Source: Pelagibius sp048268885
GTDB taxonomy: Bacteria > Pseudomonadota > Alphaproteobacteria > Kiloniellales > Kiloniellaceae
Direction: 5' to 3'
DNA: 64,000 bases
Assembly: GCA_048268885.1 (NCBI GenBank)
Contig: JBLWUP010000025.1
Coordinates: forward strand, 1-64,000
The notes beneath the pieces are model-generated. The model did no database searches and was not told the origin of the DNA. It was given only the letters and a program-made list of their open reading frames with translations. Both the position numbers and the translations under genes were made by a program. Below, piece by piece: positions 45,295 through 55,296 of the stretch (its first letter is position 1; each line of letters starts with the position of its first letter).

Positions 45295-46251
45295 CTAAAG
45301 GTTCAGAACCCGGACCGGGTGAATGTCGCCTGCCTCGTAACGGGCCAACGCCACCGGCTTGCCGCCGGCTGTGGTAAAGACGATGGATCCGTTGCTGAGC
45401 TCGCTGATGCGATCGCGGTTGGCACGCGCCACCATGGACACGGCCTGCCCGCAACGCAGGCGGTTCGCCTCGGTCTCGGAAAGAGCCAGCGCCGGGATGT
45501 CGTCCAGCGCAGTCTCTACCGGGAGCACCTGCTCCAAGGCGGCGGGACTATGCCCCATAGATTCCAAGGAATCCAGCGAAATCGCGTCGGCCTCGGTAAA
45601 CGGGCCTACGGTTAATCTGCGCAGCTCCACGATGTGGGCGACGGTGCCGGTCGCCCGCCCCAGGTCGCGCGCCAGGGAGCGCATATAGGTGCCCTTGCCG
45701 CAGTGGACCTCGAAAACCGCGTGGTCGCGATCGGGCATGGCCTCCAGGGTGATGGCATGGACCATGACGGTCCGGGGCTTCAGCTCGAAGTCGGCCTGGG
45801 CGCGCGCCAGGTCGTAGGCCCGCTGGCCACCCACCTTGATCGCCGAGTAGAGCGGCGGGATCTGTTCGATCGCGCCGGTGAAGCCATCCAGCACCGCGCG
45901 GACCTCGGCCTCGTCGGGACGGTGCGGATGCTCCTCGATGACCTTGCCCTCGGCGTCGTCGGTCTCCGTCGCCTGGCCCCAGCGCAGGGTGAAACGATAG
46001 CTCTTACGCCCGTCCATCACGTAGGACACGGTCTTGGTGGCCTCGCCCAGGGCGATGGGCAGCAGGCCGCTGGCCAAAGGATCCAGGGTGCCGCCGTGGC
46101 CGACCTTGCGCGGCTTCAGGATCCGGCGCACGCGGCCGACGACCTGGGTGGAGGTGAGGCCCAGCGGTTTGTCGATCACCAGCCAGCCGTTCACCGCGTT
46201 GCCCTTCTTGCCGCCCTGGGTCGGCGGCTGCGGGGAAGCGTTACCGGCCAT
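45295..46251 (-). CDS. truB: TruB, tRNA pseudouridine(55) synthase
   Basis: 318 residues. The catalytic Asp is in KVGHGGTLDPLASGLLPIALGEATK; further TruB blocks are GWLVIDKPLGLTSTQVV, QIPPLYSAIKVGGQRAYDLAR and CGKGTYMRSLARDLG. The start at 46251 overlaps the rbfA stop by 11 bases, indicating coupled translation. It makes Ψ55 in the tRNA TΨC loop. Confidence 0.96.
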   Translation of the reverse strand: MAGNASPQPPTQGGKKGNAVNGWLVIDKPLGLTSTQVVGRVRRILKPRKVGHGGTLDPLASGLLPIALGEATKTVSYVMDGRKSYRFTLRWGQATETDDAEGKVIEEHPHRPDEAEVRAVLDGFTGAIEQIPPLYSAIKVGGQRAYDLARAQADFELKPRTVMVHAITLEAMPDRDHAVFEVHCGKGTYMRSLARDLGRATGTVAHIVELRRLTVGPFTEADAISLDSLESMGHSPAALEQVLPVETALDDIPALALSETEANRLRCGQAVSMVARANRDRISELSNGSIVFTTAGGKPVALARYEAGDIHPVRVLNL

Positions 46252-46750
46252 CGGGTTCGCTCTCGGCGTCCGGACTGTCGCTGTCCCTTGCCTCGCCGTC
46301 GTCCGCCGTCTCGGCCTGCACGTCCTGGGCGACCCGGGGGTGGTGCAGGATCTCATTGATGTGGGCGGCTTCGTCGAAGGAATGGTCGGCCTGGAAGGAC
46401 AGGCGCGGCGTGAAGCGCAGCTGCACCTCGTGAGCGAGCTGGCTGCGCAGGAAGCTGCTGGCGTGGTTCAAGGCCGCCACGATGGGCTCCAGCTCGCCGC
46501 CGCCCAGCGGCACCACGAAGGCCGCCGCGTTCTTCAGGTCAGGGCTGACGCGCACCTCGGTCACCGTCAGGCTGACATCGACGAGATGGGGGTCGCGCAG
46601 TTCGCCGCGCGCCAGGACCTGCGCGAGGGCATGGCGCAGTTCCTCGCCGACCCGCAGCTGACGCTGGCTTCGTGCCTGTCCCAGTTTCTGGGTTCCGGCC
46701 TTTTGGGCAGAGGACCTGCCGCGCCCTTTGGCGCTTCGCGATTGAGCCAT
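46241..46750 (-). CDS. rbfA: RbfA, 30S ribosome-binding factor
   Basis: 169 residues; the KH-like core runs from QLRVGEELRHALAQVLARGELRDP through VSLTVTEVRVSPDLKNAAAFVVPLGG to LRFTPRLSFQADHSFDEAAHINEIL. N-terminal basic tail and a C-terminal acidic tail (about residues 145-169) flank it. Helps late 16S maturation. A strong hairpin (46771-46792) lies in the 69-bp gap after infB. Confidence 0.93.
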   Translation of the reverse strand: MAQSRSAKGRGRSSAQKAGTQKLGQARSQRQLRVGEELRHALAQVLARGELRDPHLVDVSLTVTEVRVSPDLKNAAAFVVPLGGGELEPIVAALNHASSFLRSQLAHEVQLRFTPRLSFQADHSFDEAAHINEILHHPRVAQDVQAETADDGEARDSDSPDAESEPDGR

Positions 46751-46819
46751 GATAGGATTCCGGCCCAGGCGGCGGCCGGCGGAACGGCCGCCGGCCCTGC
46801 CTGAGGGCTAAGTTGCCCT

Positions 46820-49414
46820 TTAAAGTTCCCGGGCGACTTCCTCGATCTCGTAGCACTCGATCTGGTCGCCGACCTGGATGTCGCTGTAGTTCTCGAAGGC
46901 CATGCCGCACTCGTAGCCGTCCCTGACCTCCTTCACCTCGTCCTTGAAGCGACGCAGGGTTTTCAGGGTGCCGTCGTGGATCACCACGTTGTCGCGCAGC
47001 AGGCGCACCTTGGAGCCGCGCTTGACCAGGCCCTCGGTGACCATGCAGCCGGCGACCTTGCCGACCTTGGAGTTCGAGAAGATCTGGCGGATCTCCGCGT
47101 AGCCCAGGAAGTTCTCCTGCTGCTTCGGCGCCAGGAGGCCGCTCATGGCCGCCTTCACGTCATCCACCACGTTGTAGATGATCGAGTAGTAGCGGATGTC
47201 GACGCCGTCGCGCCGCGCCATCTGGCGCGCCTGCGGATTGGCGCGGACGTTGAAGGCGATGATCATGGCGCCGGTGGCGTTGGCCAGGGTTACGTCGGAC
47301 TCGTTGATGCCGCCGACGCCGCTGTGCAGCACTTTCGCCTTCACCTCTTCGGTGCCCAGCTTCTCCAGGGAGTTGACGATCGCTTCCATGGAGCCGTGCA
47401 CGTCGGACTTGACGACCACCGGGAACTCGGAGGCTTCGCCTTCCTTGATCCGGCTCATCATCTGCTCCAGCGTGCCGCGGCCGGTCGCCGCGATCTCCGC
47501 CTCGCGCTTGCTGCGCTGACGATACTCGGCGATCTCGCGGGCGCGGCTCTCGCTCTCCATGACCGTGAAGTCGTCACCGGCAAAGGGCGTGCCGTTCAGG
47601 CCCAGGACGGCAACCGGCGTGGCCGGCCCGGCTTCGTCGACCTGCTCGTCGCGCTCGTTCACCAGGGCGCGGACACGGCCCCATTCGGCGCCGGCGACAA
47701 AGATGTCACCCACCTTCAAGGTGCCGCGCTGCACCAGCACGGTGGCCACGGAGCCGCGGCCCTGCTCGAGCTTCGCCTCGATGATGACGCCCTCGGCGGG
47801 ACGGACCGGATTGGCTTTAAGCTCCAGGACCTCGGACTGCAGCAGGATGGCTTCCTCGAGCTTGTCGAGGTTCGTCTTCTGCAGGGCCGACACCTCGATG
47901 GCCAGGATGTCGCCACCCAGGTCCTCGGTGATCAGCTCGTGCTGCAGCAGTTCCTGCTTCACCCGCGCCGGATCGGCACCCGGCTTGTCGATCTTGTTGA
48001 TGGCGACGATGATCGGCACTTCGGCGGCCTTGGCGTGGTTGATCGCCTCGACCGTCTGCTCCTTGATGCCGTCGTCGGCGGCCACCACCAGCACCACGAT
48101 GTCCGTCACCGTGGCGCCGCGCGAGCGCATCTCGGTGAAGGCGGCGTGGCCCGGGGTGTCGATGAAGGTGATGCGGTCACCCGACGCAAGCCGCACCTGA
48201 TAGGCGCCGATGTGCTGGGTGATGCCGCCGGCCTCGCCGGCCACCACGTCGGTCTCGCGCAGGGCGTCGAGCAGCGACGTCTTACCGTGGTCGACGTGGC
48301 CCATGATGGTGACCACAGGCGGACGCGCCTTGAGGTCCTCGGGGCTGTCGTCGGCGCCACGCATGCCGATTTCAACGTCGGCGGCGGAAACACGCTTCAC
48401 CTTGTGACCGAACTCCTCCACCACCAGTTCCGCCGTATCGGCGTCGATCGACTGGTTGATGGTGGCCATCACGCCCAGCTTCATCAGTGTCTTGACCACT
48501 TCGGCGCCGCGGGCGGCCATGCGGTTGGCCAGCTCCTGCACCGTCATGATCTCGGGGACCACCACTTCGCGAACCACCTTCTGCGGCGGCTGGTGCGGCT
48601 GCTGGCCGCTGGCCGCGCGCATCTGCTTCTCGCGCTGGCGCTTCATGGCGGCGAGGGAGCGCTGGCGCCCTTCCTGGCCGTCGAGCGCCTGGTTGATGGT
48701 CAGCTTCCCGGCGCGGCGGCGCTGCTCGCCACGGCCCCGGCTGGGGGCGGGCTTGGCCGGCGCGGCAGGTCCCTTGCGCACCTTGGCGCGGGCGGGCGCT
48801 TCCGCTTCTTCCGCTTCGGCGGTCTTCTTCGCGGCGGGCTTGGCGGAGGGGCGCGCACGTTCCGGCGCGGCTTCCGGCGCCGGGGCGGCAACGGGAGCCT
48901 CCTCGGCCGCCGACGGGGAGGCGGCCTTGCGCGCGGCCTCCTCGGCCTCCAGCTTGCGGGCGGCTTCCTCTTCGGCCTCGCGGCGGACCCGATCTTCGGC
49001 GGCGCGCTTGGCTTCTTCTTCGCGGCGCTTGGCCTCTTCGGCCTCGCGCTCCTTGCGGACAGCCTCTTCCTCGCGGGCAACCTCCAGCGCGCGGGCGCGG
49101 CTGGCGCGCTCCTCAGCGGAGAGATTGCGCTTGGGGGTCTTGTCCTCGACCTCGACCTCGGGCTCCGGCGCCGCCGGCGCCTCGGCCAGGGCCCTTTCGG
49201 CCTCGGCCGCCGCTTCGGTGACCTCTTTCATGCGACCGGTCGAACCGCGCTCGAAGGTACGGCTGCGCTTCACCTCGACCGTCACCGCCTTGGAGCGGCC
49301 ATGGCTGAAGCTCTGACGCACCTGGCCGGTTTCGACCGTCTTCTTCAGTTGCAGCTTCCCCGGTTGGTTCAGCTTCAACGGCCGCTTGGCTTCTGTTTCT
49401 TCTTTACTCGTCAT
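46820..49414 (-). CDS. infB: Translation initiation factor IF-2
   Basis: 864 residues. A long Ala/Glu/Arg-rich N-terminal region with a coiled-coil (about residues 60-250) precedes the IF2_N element and the G domain: VTIMGHVDHGKTSLLDALR (G1), GGITQHIGAY (G2), FIDTPGHAAFTEMRSRG (G3), NKIDKP (G4). Domains II-IV follow, ending GDQIECYEIEEVAREL. It positions initiator tRNA on the ribosome. Stops of ylxR and start of infB are 5 bp apart. Confidence 0.97.
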   Translation of the reverse strand: MTSKEETEAKRPLKLNQPGKLQLKKTVETGQVRQSFSHGRSKAVTVEVKRSRTFERGSTGRMKEVTEAAAEAERALAEAPAAPEPEVEVEDKTPKRNLSAEERASRARALEVAREEEAVRKEREAEEAKRREEEAKRAAEDRVRREAEEEAARKLEAEEAARKAASPSAAEEAPVAAPAPEAAPERARPSAKPAAKKTAEAEEAEAPARAKVRKGPAAPAKPAPSRGRGEQRRRAGKLTINQALDGQEGRQRSLAAMKRQREKQMRAASGQQPHQPPQKVVREVVVPEIMTVQELANRMAARGAEVVKTLMKLGVMATINQSIDADTAELVVEEFGHKVKRVSAADVEIGMRGADDSPEDLKARPPVVTIMGHVDHGKTSLLDALRETDVVAGEAGGITQHIGAYQVRLASGDRITFIDTPGHAAFTEMRSRGATVTDIVVLVVAADDGIKEQTVEAINHAKAAEVPIIVAINKIDKPGADPARVKQELLQHELITEDLGGDILAIEVSALQKTNLDKLEEAILLQSEVLELKANPVRPAEGVIIEAKLEQGRGSVATVLVQRGTLKVGDIFVAGAEWGRVRALVNERDEQVDEAGPATPVAVLGLNGTPFAGDDFTVMESESRAREIAEYRQRSKREAEIAATGRGTLEQMMSRIKEGEASEFPVVVKSDVHGSMEAIVNSLEKLGTEEVKAKVLHSGVGGINESDVTLANATGAMIIAFNVRANPQARQMARRDGVDIRYYSIIYNVVDDVKAAMSGLLAPKQQENFLGYAEIRQIFSNSKVGKVAGCMVTEGLVKRGSKVRLLRDNVVIHDGTLKTLRRFKDEVKEVRDGYECGMAFENYSDIQVGDQIECYEIEEVAREL

Positions 49415-49419
49415 GTCCT

Positions 49420-50145
49420 CTAGCGCTCACCTTCGGTTGGGCGCCCAACCCCGTTTCCTTGATCCTCCGCGCCCCGCAGACCGGCCAGGCGCTGAACCTC
49501 TCGCTTCAAACTCTCGGCAAAGCGGCCCGGTGCGATGCCGACATGCACCGCCGCTTCCCGGCCAAGAGCCGCCCCCAGTTCCGCTGCGCCGCAGAACTCT
49601 ACCAGGGGAACCTTCGGACCCACGGCGCGCGCCAGGGCCCGGACCTTGTCCCGGCCGTCCGCGGCGGCGTCGTCCGCCTGCACCAGCAGCCCGACCTCGC
49701 CGGCCCGCAAAGCGGACCGCACCTTCTCGAAGCCCACCGCCACCGCGCCGGCGCGCCGCGCCAGGCCCAGTGTTTCCAGGCAACGCTTCAGCGCCAGACC
49801 CTCGACCTGCGCGGGCAGATCCTCGGGCACGCGAACTTGCCTCTTCGCCGCCTTGGCAAAGAGGTTTCGCTTGCAGGCCTTGTCCATCATATCGCGGCGG
49901 GCCTGCAACCACAAACCCCTGCCCGGCAGGCGCTCGGCCAGGTCGGGAACCACAAAACCGTCGGGATCGACGACAAAACGCAGCAACTCAGCCTTCGGCA
50001 GCACCTGGCCACTGGCCAGGCAGCGGCGCTCCGGCACGGCCACGGCGCCCTTGGCGCCGCGCCGGTGCTTGCCCGAAGACTTGTCCGACGTCCTGGGCGC
50101 AGCGGCTTTGCCTGCCGGTTGGTCCTGCGTTGTCGTTGCCGTCAT
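49420..50145 (-). CDS. YlxR (DUF448) plus L7Ae-like RNA-binding protein
   Basis: 241 residues. The YlxR domain is at about 38-110: ERRCLASGQVLPKAELLRFVV and LPGRGLWLQARRDMMDKA. An L7Ae/L30e-like domain follows at about 125-215: LALKRCLETLGLARRAGAVAVGFEKVRSALRAGEVGLLVQADDA. Such two-domain proteins always sit between nusA and infB in alphaproteobacteria and probably bind RNA during transcription or ribosome assembly. Exact role is unknown. Confidence 0.92.
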   Translation of the reverse strand: MTATTTQDQPAGKAAAPRTSDKSSGKHRRGAKGAVAVPERRCLASGQVLPKAELLRFVVDPDGFVVPDLAERLPGRGLWLQARRDMMDKACKRNLFAKAAKRQVRVPEDLPAQVEGLALKRCLETLGLARRAGAVAVGFEKVRSALRAGEVGLLVQADDAAADGRDKVRALARAVGPKVPLVEFCGAAELGAALGREAAVHVGIAPGRFAESLKREVQRLAGLRGAEDQGNGVGRPTEGER

Positions 50146-50172
50146 TCCCGTCAGCTTATTGCTCCTTTGGCC

Positions 50173-51804
50173 CTATTCCTGCGTCTCGGCCGCAGCCTCG
50201 TCGCCGGCCGCTTCTTCCGCGGCCTCCGGCTCGTCATCGAACCAGTGCGCGCGCGCCGCCATGATGATGGCGTTGGCCTCGTCCTGGCTCATCGCGCTGC
50301 CCTGCAGAACACGGTCGACCTCGGCGTCTTCCACCGAAGCCATGTCTTCCAGGCTGTGCTCGCCGCGCTGGCTCGAGAGGGCGAAGCGCAGCTCGTCGGC
50401 GGCCAGGTCGGCCAGGTCGTCGAGGGTCTTCACACCCTGCTCGCCGAGGGTCACCAGCATGCTGGCGGTGATCCCTTCCAGCGCGCTGAGCTCGTCGGAG
50501 ACGCCCAGCTCGCGCCGGCGCTCCTCATTGAAGCGGTCCATCTCTTCGAGGTGGGTGCGGGCGCGGGCGCGCAGTTCTTCGGCGACTTCCTCGTCGAAGC
50601 CTTCGATCTGCGCCAGTTCCTCGACGGGGACGAAGGCCACCTGCTCCAAAGCGGTGAATCCTTCCGCAACCAGGAGATGGGCAATCACGTCGTCGACATC
50701 AAGGGCATCGATGAACATCTGCGAGCGGGCGCGGAATTCCTCCTGACGGCGGCGGGATTCCGTCTCCTCGGTCATGATGTCGATATCCCAGCCGGTCAGG
50801 ATCGAGGCCAGGCGCACGTTCTGGCCGCGCCGGCCGATCGCCAGAGACAGCTGGTCGTCCGGCACCACCACCTCGATACGATGGGCATCCTCGTCCAGCA
50901 CCACCTTGGACACCTCGGCCGGGGCCAGGGCGTTGACCACGAAGGTCGCGGTGTCTTCCGACCAGGGAATGATGTCGATCTTCTCGCCCTGCAACTCGCT
51001 GACCACCGCCTGCACGCGGCTGCCGCGCATGCCGACGCAGGCGCCGACCGGGTCGATGGAGCTGTCGTAGGAAATCACGGCGATCTTGGCGCGGCTGCCC
51101 GGATCGCGGGCGACGGCCTTCAGCTCGATGATGCCGTCGTAGATTTCCGGCACTTCCTGAGCGAAGAGCTTGGCCATGAACTGCGGGTGGCTGCGCGACA
51201 GGAAGATCTGCGGGCCGCGCGGCTCTTCGCGCACGTCGTAGATGTAGGCGCGCACCCGGTCGCCGGTGCGGAAGGATTCCCGCGGCAGGGTCTCGTCGCG
51301 GCGCATCAGCGCCTCGGCACGGCCCAGGTCGACGGTGACATTGCCGAACTCGTTGCGCTTGACGATGCCGTTGACCACTTCGCCGACGCGGTCCTTGTAT
51401 TCCTCGAACTGGCGCTTGCGCTCGGCCTCGCGCACCTTCTGCACGATGACCTGCTTGGCGGTCTGGGCGGCGATGCGGCCCAGATCGATCGGCGGCAGCT
51501 CCTCGACGATGAACTCGCCGACAGCGATCCCGTCCTGGCGCGCCTGGGCGTCGCGGGTCTGGATCTGGGTGAACTCGTTCTCCACCTCGTCGGCGACCTC
51601 GCGGTAGCGGCGCAGGCGCACCTCGCCGGACTTGCGGTCGATCTCCGCGCGGATGTCATGCTCGTGGCCGTATTTGGCGCGGCCGGCCTTGGAAATGGCC
51701 TGCTCCATCGCCTCTAGAACTTCGTCACGCTCGATCGACTTCTCGCGCGCGACAGCGTCGGCGACCTGGAGAAGTTCGGTTCGTGCAAGAGCGCTGGTAT
51801 CCAT
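50173..51804 (-). CDS. nusA: Transcription termination/antitermination protein NusA
   Basis: 543 residues from ATG 51804. N-terminal RNA polymerase-binding domain (LLQVADAVAREKSIERDEVLEAMEQAI), S1 domain (NGIVKRNEFGNVTVDLG), KH1/KH2 (CVGMRGSRVQAVVSELQGEKIDII; GRRGQNVRLASILTGWDIDI), then two C-terminal helix-hairpin repeats and an acidic tail ending EEAAGDEAAAETQE. Controls pausing, termination and antitermination. 30 bp after rimP. Confidence 0.96.
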   Translation of the reverse strand: MDTSALARTELLQVADAVAREKSIERDEVLEAMEQAISKAGRAKYGHEHDIRAEIDRKSGEVRLRRYREVADEVENEFTQIQTRDAQARQDGIAVGEFIVEELPPIDLGRIAAQTAKQVIVQKVREAERKRQFEEYKDRVGEVVNGIVKRNEFGNVTVDLGRAEALMRRDETLPRESFRTGDRVRAYIYDVREEPRGPQIFLSRSHPQFMAKLFAQEVPEIYDGIIELKAVARDPGSRAKIAVISYDSSIDPVGACVGMRGSRVQAVVSELQGEKIDIIPWSEDTATFVVNALAPAEVSKVVLDEDAHRIEVVVPDDQLSLAIGRRGQNVRLASILTGWDIDIMTEETESRRRQEEFRARSQMFIDALDVDDVIAHLLVAEGFTALEQVAFVPVEELAQIEGFDEEVAEELRARARTHLEEMDRFNEERRRELGVSDELSALEGITASMLVTLGEQGVKTLDDLADLAADELRFALSSQRGEHSLEDMASVEDAEVDRVLQGSAMSQDEANAIIMAARAHWFDDEPEAAEEAAGDEAAAETQE

Positions 51805-51834
51805 AGCTCGTCTCGTTCCCAAGAAGTCTCGTCG

Positions 51835-52419
51835 TTAGTCTTTTCCGCCCTGATCGTCCTGCGCAGCCGGAGGGCTGCTGGCAGCGATCAGGTCGTCGGT
51901 GATCACCAGTTTGGCCTTTTGCATATCGGCGAAGGGCAGGGCGATTTCGCCCTCTTCGCAGGCCAGCACAATATTCTCGTCGCGGATGCCGAGGAGGCGC
52001 CCGCGGAAGCGGCGGCGGCCGTCAACCGGCAGGTCCATCTCCACCTTGGCCTCGAAACCGGCGAAGCGGTCGAAGTCGGCCAGGCGGGTCAGCGGCCGGT
52101 CGAGACCGGGCGAACTGACCTCCAGCGTGTAGGCGCTGTCGATCGGGTCCTCGACATCGAGGATCGCCGCGGCGGCGCGGCTGATTTCGGCGCAGTCGTC
52201 GACATTCATGCCGCCGTCGGTGCGCCGCTCCGCCATGATCTGCAGCCGCAGCCGGTCACCACCGGACAGCAGGACGCGCACGATGTCGTAGCCCATGGCC
52301 TCCACCGCCGGCGAGATCAGGCGCTCGACGTCCGCCGCCTTGCCCTCGCTCGTCTTGGCAAGGGATTTGCCGCTGGCGTTGGCCAGCCCCGAAGACGCCC
52401 CTTCGAAGGCCTGGGACAC
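51835..52419 (-). CDS. rimP: RimP, ribosome maturation factor
   Basis: 194 residues from GTG 52419, preceded by GGAGG six bases upstream. The core shows VERLISPAVEAMGYDIVRVLL, DDCAEISRAAAAILDVED, YTLEVSSPGLDRPL and the SH3-like C-terminal FRGRLLGIRDENIVLACEEGEIALPFADMQKAKLV. It helps 30S maturation. A terminator-like hairpin lies 30 bp upstream of the start, inside the leader of the whole operon. Confidence 0.94.
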   Translation of the reverse strand: MSQAFEGASSGLANASGKSLAKTSEGKAADVERLISPAVEAMGYDIVRVLLSGGDRLRLQIMAERRTDGGMNVDDCAEISRAAAAILDVEDPIDSAYTLEVSSPGLDRPLTRLADFDRFAGFEAKVEMDLPVDGRRRFRGRLLGIRDENIVLACEEGEIALPFADMQKAKLVITDDLIAASSPPAAQDDQGGKD

Positions 52420-52448
52420 AACCGTCCTCCGCTCTACGATTACGTAAT

Positions 52449-52473
52449 AAAAAAGGCGGGCCAGAGGCCCACC
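52449..52473 (-). terminator. Terminator-like hairpin in the rimP-nusA-infB leader
   Basis: Minus strand: GGTGGGCC (52473-52466), loop TCT, GGCCCGCC (52462-52455), then TTTTTT (52454-52449). The stem is 8 bp with one G·U pair, a textbook intrinsic terminator, only 30 nt before the rimP GTG. It may attenuate the operon, possibly read through with NusA dependence. Confidence 0.7.
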
Positions 52474-52648
52474 GCTCGGTAGCCCGGCAGTGTCTGTTAC
52501 TCCAACACCGCCACCTTGACTGAGCGGGACTTTACGCCCGCAACCCGCAGTCTGCAAGGCCTTTATCCGGGTCGGCACCGCGGGTCAAGGGGCCCTTGCC
52601 CGGCCCCCGCGCCGTCCGGGGAGGGGATCAAATGACCCGCAAAACCGG

Positions 52649-53353
52649 TTAACGCGACCGCCTCAGGAAGCGCAGGTAGGCCGGACGGCGCCCGGCCTTC
52701 AAGGCTTTTTCCTCATAGCGGGTCGCCGGCCAGTCGTCGTCGCGCCGGCGCCAGTCCGCCGGCCCGGCCACCTGCCAGGCGAAGGCGGGATGGTCGCTGA
52801 AGCGCTGCAGGGCCCAGGAAAGATAGCCCGGATCGTCGGTCGCGAAGCGCAGCTCGCCACCGTCCTTCAGCACCCGGGCCAGCAGGTCCAGGGTTTCCCA
52901 CTGGATCAGGCGGCGCTTGTGATGGCGGCGCTTGGGCCAGGGATCGGGAAACAGGATGAAAATCCGGTCGAAGACGGCATCCGGCAGGCGTTCCAGCAGA
53001 TCCCGCACGTCGCCGATATAGAGGCGCAGCGGCGCCGTCGCCCCGCTCTGCTGCCGGGCCTCCTGCAGGTGACCCAGCAGGGTCGCGACGCCGGTGATGA
53101 AGTATTCCGCGCCGATGAAGCCCGCTTCGGGATGGTGGGCCGCCTGCCAGGCGAGGTGCTCGCCACCGCCGAAACCGATCTCTAGGAAAAGTCGCTCGGG
53201 CAGCGGATCGAAGAGCTGCGCCGGCAGCACCGGCGCCTCGCCTTCCGGCAACGCGATCTCCAGCTGCGGCAAGGCCTCGTCGAGCAGGGCCTTGCGGCCG
53301 GCCCGCAGAGGACGGCCCTGCCGGCGGCCGTAAGTATTGCGCCGCGCCGTCAT
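52649..53353 (-). CDS. trmB: TrmB, tRNA (guanine(46)-N7)-methyltransferase
   Basis: 234 residues. SAM-binding LFLEIGFGGGEHLAWQA, the acidic GAEYF and the catalytic block DRIFILFPDPWPKRRHHKRRLIQ are plain. N-terminal RRNTYGRRQGRPLRAG is typical. It methylates G46 in the variable loop of tRNA. It is 47 bp downstream of metK, which supplies its cofactor, an order common in alphaproteobacteria. Confidence 0.95.
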   Translation of the reverse strand: MTARRNTYGRRQGRPLRAGRKALLDEALPQLEIALPEGEAPVLPAQLFDPLPERLFLEIGFGGGEHLAWQAAHHPEAGFIGAEYFITGVATLLGHLQEARQQSGATAPLRLYIGDVRDLLERLPDAVFDRIFILFPDPWPKRRHHKRRLIQWETLDLLARVLKDGGELRFATDDPGYLSWALQRFSDHPAFAWQVAGPADWRRRDDDWPATRYEEKALKAGRRPAYLRFLRRSR

Positions 53354-53400
53354 GACTGTCGATTTTCGACTGCCGCCGTTCTACCCGGGGAAGAAGCCGG

Positions 53401-54573
<1,173 letters not shown>

Positions 54574-54630
54574 TGCGATGCTCCCGCCGTTCGGGCCAAG
54601 GGTTTTGGAGTAAGCCCGGTGGGAATAACG
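54574..54630 (-). promoter_or_regulatory. metK leader hairpin sequestering the Shine-Dalgarno
   Basis: Minus strand: TCCC (54624-54621), CCG and GGC (54619-54614) pair with GCC, CGG and GGGA (ending 54582), around a 17-base loop, with a CGAA bulge on the 3' side. The right arm GGGA is the metK Shine-Dalgarno. I could not match it to SAM-II, SAM-V or SAM/SAH riboswitch consensus from memory, so its ligand, if any, is unknown. Confidence 0.4.
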
Positions 54631-54719
54631 ACGCGCAAGCGCAAATGCAAGAAGACTTGCACGGCAAGCTCTTCAAGTCAGCATCAACCCCCGAAGCAAA
54701 GAGCCGCCGTAGCGGACGC

Positions 54720-55190
54720 CTAGCCTTCCGACTTGGGCAATCCGCCACCGCTTGCCACCGCCAGCGCCTTGGTCATCTCAAAGAGACGCTTCCGCACGCT
54801 GGGCTCGTCGATCTTGTAGTAGGCCCGCACGAGTTCCAATGTCTCGCGCTTGACCATCGGATCCAATTCCTGTTCGGGCAAGGGCTTGGTACGACCGGGC
54901 GCTTGTGCCGGCGAAGACGCTGCCACGTCATCCGGCATCTCGTCGAAGAAAAATCCGACCGGTACGTCGAGGACCCGCGAAAGATCGAAGAGACGGCTCG
55001 CACCAACCCTGTTGGCGCCGCGCTCATACTTCTGGACTTGTTGAAAGGTAAGGCCGATTGCCTCGCCGAGTTTTTCCTGGCTCATGCCAAGGAGCGTCCG
55101 CCGTAAACGAACTCTGCTCCCAACATGAACATCAACCGGATTCGGTCCGCCTATTTGGCGGTCACCCGGCGGCACGCCGCGTCGCGCCAT
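54720..55190 (-). CDS. PhrR-like XRE-family transcriptional regulator
   Basis: 156 residues. The Cro/CI-type HTH is at about residues 20-78: VGSRVRLRRTLLGMSQEKLGEAIGLTFQQVQKYERGANRVGASRLFDLSRVL, ending in VPVGFFFDEM. The C-terminal part (VKRETLELVRAYYKI...VRKRLFEMTKAL) is helical. A similar gene, phrR, lies beside the lnt homologue actA in Sinorhizobium (recalled, pH-induced). An inverted repeat CATAC-N4-GTATG (55240-55253) in its upstream region could be its own operator. Confidence 0.88.
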   Translation of the reverse strand: MARRGVPPGDRQIGGPNPVDVHVGSRVRLRRTLLGMSQEKLGEAIGLTFQQVQKYERGANRVGASRLFDLSRVLDVPVGFFFDEMPDDVAASSPAQAPGRTKPLPEQELDPMVKRETLELVRAYYKIDEPSVRKRLFEMTKALAVASGGGLPKSEG

Positions 55191-55296
55191 CCGTATGTTA
55201 CCTCATTTGAAGGAATGGTTAGAACTGTAGGACTAAAGACATACTAGTGTATGCCAACACGTAGCTGATCCGTCAAGCCCCACGGCGCCTAGGCTG

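Noticed and set aside
46976..49423. 815-codon plus-strand open frame opposite infB
   Set aside because: Antisense shadow of infB; translation is low-complexity His/Asp/Leu.
54574..54719. SAM-II or SAM/SAH riboswitch upstream of metK
   Set aside because: The CACAACGGCTTCCTG-type core of SAM/SAH and the SAM-II pseudoknot blocks are not present; only an unclassified hairpin is reported.
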